Positions 62,488 through 64,000 of a stretch of 64,000 bases of DNA are shown piece after piece. This DNA comes from Maribellus sp. YY47 (lineage in GTDB: Bacteria; Bacteroidota; Bacteroidia; Bacteroidales; Prolixibacteraceae), in the NCBI RefSeq assembly GCF_023111095.1, contig NZ_JALGYW010000010.1:1-64000 (forward strand). The letters are read 5' to 3'. The translations under genes and the position numbers were made by a program. A model generated the notes under the pieces. The model had not been told where the DNA came from. It saw nothing but the letters and a program-made list of their open reading frames with translations, and did not search any database. Positions within the stretch are counted from its first letter, which is position 1; each line of letters begins with the position of its first letter.

Positions 62488-63336
62488 TTATTTCGTGGGA
62501 CAACCTGAATAAACAATGTTATTAAGTGATCCTTTGATTGAATAGCCAATTACTTCTTCATTTTCATCAGTTAATGGATCATCCGGAACCGATATTATTG
62601 CTTCTCCGTTAACGGCAAGAATCTTGGCATCAGTCCATATGTTGGCTTTTCCATCTTTTGCAGTATCGGGGCCACAATCAGCTGCAAAGCCAAATTCAAA
62701 CGTAGTAGGTTCGTCGGCTTTGCAACTCACCACACCTGTCCAAGTGAAATTTGTTTGGTTTTTAGGATTATTTACCGAATAGATTTTTTCGTCGGGAGCT
62801 ACGTATTTTCCATCGGCATTCAATGGTTGATTCTGTACCTGCGGGAATGTAAACTCGATGGTAACTTCCGCCTCTTCATCGTGGTTGTATGAGAATGTAA
62901 TATCCAGATTATCTTCTGTTGTATAGCTAAAACCAGCATCGTCACAATCGCAATTGGTAACAACAACTGTATCAGGATCAGAATATCCTCCACTTCCAAC
63001 TTTGAAACGTAACGGATATTTTCCGGCCGAATCAAATGTTAAATAAAAAAGCTGTGGCGATTCTGTAGTTTTGTTCATTTGAAATACTTGGATCCAGTCT
63101 CCATTTACATACTGTTGAGCTTGAACGTTTGTTCCAATCTCCGTGTACATTTTAAATTCATGTTCAGATCCAGCACAAACTTCAGGCTCCCATTCAACGG
63201 TTTTCTCAGAAATTGTTGCTTTTGCTTTTTTCAGTGTTAGCTCATCGGAGCCAATTAGTTCGTCTTTCTGGCAACTCCAGAAAATACCGCCGGCTGCAAT
63301 AAGAGCCAACACGGCAATGTAAACCCATCTTTTCAT
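62488..63336 (-). CDS. Cell-surface lipoprotein of unknown function
   Basis: 282 residues. Lipoprotein signal ending FWSCQKDE, Cys about residue 22. The mature part is acidic and beta-rich, with a PKD-like or Ig-like middle (LFYLTFDSAGKYPLRFKVGS), a Cys pair (TNCDCDD) and a second beta domain (NNPKNQTNFTWTGVVSCKAD, TTFEFGFAADCG). The repeated pairs of Cys and the VEWEPEVCAGSEHEFKMYTE segment suggest extracellular disulfides. No family assigned. It stands alone with its own terminator. Confidence 0.77.
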   Translation of the reverse strand: MKRWVYIAVLALIAAGGIFWSCQKDELIGSDELTLKKAKATISEKTVEWEPEVCAGSEHEFKMYTEIGTNVQAQQYVNGDWIQVFQMNKTTESPQLFYLTFDSAGKYPLRFKVGSGGYSDPDTVVVTNCDCDDAGFSYTTEDNLDITFSYNHDEEAEVTIEFTFPQVQNQPLNADGKYVAPDEKIYSVNNPKNQTNFTWTGVVSCKADEPTTFEFGFAADCGPDTAKDGKANIWTDAKILAVNGEAIISVPDDPLTDENEEVIGYSIKGSLNNIVYSGCPTK

Positions 63337-63655
63337 CTTTACGTGTTTTTTAGTTAATAATTTTAAAACGAATTTTACGTCCGTTATTAGTTTTGCTAAG
63401 CCTTGTATAGTAGGCTTTTAGGTATGGTGAAGATAATTCGTTTATTGTTCAGTTGGAGCGTTGATTCGTCCGGTTTTGAGAGAATATAGGGTACTTTCGG
63501 GTAAACACCGGAAACACCGAAATTAAAAGGTATTTAAGGGTTTTATAGCCTTTCTGATATTTGGCACGATTTTTAAGAACCGGTTAAAAGTTTCATTTTG
63601 GGAGAAAAGATGAGGGCCTATGAATTAGCTGAAATGCAGAAACTTACGACTAAGT
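63337..63655. other. Intergenic region between two minus-strand surface-protein genes
   Basis: About 320 bp without a gene. A weak hairpin (AAGCC / GGCTT) near 63400-63420 is followed on the plus strand by four Ts. No clear TAnnTTTG promoter for the lipoprotein gene was found. Confidence 0.35.
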
Positions 63656-63694
63656 GTTAAAAACAAAAACCAGCAGGAATATTCCTGCTGGTTT
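63656..63694 (-). terminator. Terminator of the T9SS cargo gene
   Basis: A perfect 28-bp palindrome (AAACCAGCAGGAAT with ATTCCTGCTGGTTT, 63667-63694). On the minus strand it leads into TTTTTGTTTTT. It is 52 bases after the stop of the partial gene. Confidence 0.92.
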
Positions 63695-63746
63695 AACTGT
63701 CCGGTTAGATGTGTCCGCACATTCTATTAACATAAACGATATCCTG

Positions 63747-64000
63747 TTATTGTCTGTATACCAGTTTGCCGTTATAGATCATATCGCCCAGTTTCACCAC
63801 ATAGAAGTACATGCCACTTACCTCAGTCTGCGGTTTGAATTCCACATTATAGGTAGTATTCTCTTCCACCTTACCATCGTAAATGGTTTGTACCATCCGG
63901 CCGTTTATATCGTAAATGTCGACTTTAGCCTGTGTTGCCACCGGCGAAATAAATTCGAAACGTACCTTCTCGCTAAACGGATTCGGGTAAACTTTTAGTT
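63747..64000 (-). CDS. C-terminus of a T9SS-exported protein (partial, runs off the right edge)
   Basis: Only the last ~84 residues are inside the window. Reading in from the edge gives KVYPNPFSEKVRFEF, then ATQAKVDIYDINGRMVQTIY, then SGMYFYVVKLGDMIYNGKLV and the final YRQ. This is a type A T9SS C-terminal sorting domain (YPNP start, DINGR core, G-x-Y-F-Y-x-V strand, basic end). The cargo itself lies outside the window. An internal ATG at 63941 is not a real start. Confidence 0.9.
   Translation of the reverse strand, partial: LKVYPNPFSEKVRFEFISPVATQAKVDIYDINGRMVQTIYDGKVEENTTYNVEFKPQTEVSGMYFYVVKLGDMIYNGKLVYRQ

Noticed and set aside
1-64000. Prophage, integrative element or insertion sequence
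   Set aside because: No integrase, transposase, terminase or relaxase gene is seen, and neither tRNA has an integrase gene or a repeated 3' end beside it.

Overview
The window is a chromosomal segment of a Bacteroidota bacterium, most likely a marine or sediment-type polysaccharide degrader of the Marinilabiliales (inference). Direct support: a SusC/SusD pair, a hybrid two-component (HTCS) regulator, lipoproteins, type IX secretion (T9SS) C-terminal sorting domains, a Bacteroidota-type Rho with a long disordered insert, TAnnTTTG promoter boxes with TTTG/TTG upstream elements, and no Shine-Dalgarno sites. No insertion sequence, prophage or CRISPR array is visible.

Layout. 0-9 kb is a minus-strand glycan-uptake operon: NHL/IPT lipoprotein, SusC, SusD, DUF1735/DUF4361 surface protein, Big_2-CBM6 lipoprotein. 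It ends in a 36-bp palindrome and is divergent from its HTCS regulator (9.1-13.1 kb). Two direct repeats exactly 21 bp apart lie in the shared promoter region. 13.2-15.2 kb holds a TetR repressor and a FabF-type ketosynthase, each preceded by a copy of the same 16-bp palindromic operator. 15.3-16.5 kb is a GH33 sialidase. 16.6-19.9 kb is a tight operon: AMP nucleosidase, DNA polymerase III delta, rhomboid protease, class IV aminotransferase. 20-26.7 kb carries an orphan HsdR-N nuclease domain, recR with a glycosyltransferase and a GNAT acetyltransferase, an outer-membrane barrel and a MaeB-type malic enzyme.

27-35 kb is a four-gene plus-strand cluster for arabinose-containing glycans: GH43 lipoprotein, GH51 with an extra N-terminal propeller-like domain, a second GH51, and a double-GH43 lipoprotein. 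35-36.6 kb is a non-coding-rich interval with several hairpins, HU, tRNA-Ser(TGA) and tRNA-Trp(CCA). 36.6-47.7 kb holds a LutA-like Fe-S protein, an MsbA-type ABC exporter, purB, NfeD, a Cu/Zn efflux permease with a C-terminal HMA domain, a DUF1080 lipoprotein, a DEAD-box helicase, a free-standing archaeal-type ThrRS editing domain and two haem-binding proteins. 47.8-54.5 kb contains a T9SS-exported serine protease, an MscS channel, a 45-residue peptide gene, a TlpA-like protein and a glycosyltransferase. 54.6-56.8 kb is an ECF sigma / membrane protein / DUF4097-like operon. 57-64 kb has rho, a TehB-like methyltransferase, three unrecognised exported proteins, a cluster of REP-like palindromes and, at the right edge, the C-terminus of another T9SS cargo.

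How they work together. The SusCD operon and HTCS form a self-contained glycan sensing and import unit without its own enzymes. The 27-35 kb cluster supplies exo-acting arabinofuranosidases and GH43 enzymes without its own importer. Whether the two are functionally linked cannot be read from the sequence. The least explained items are the 45-residue peptide gene at 51.7-51.9 kb, the ThrRS editing-domain paralogue lacking the expected lysine, the class IV aminotransferase lacking the expected PLP lysine, the twin-operator TetR/FabF module, and the structured intergenic region at 35.0-35.6 kb.
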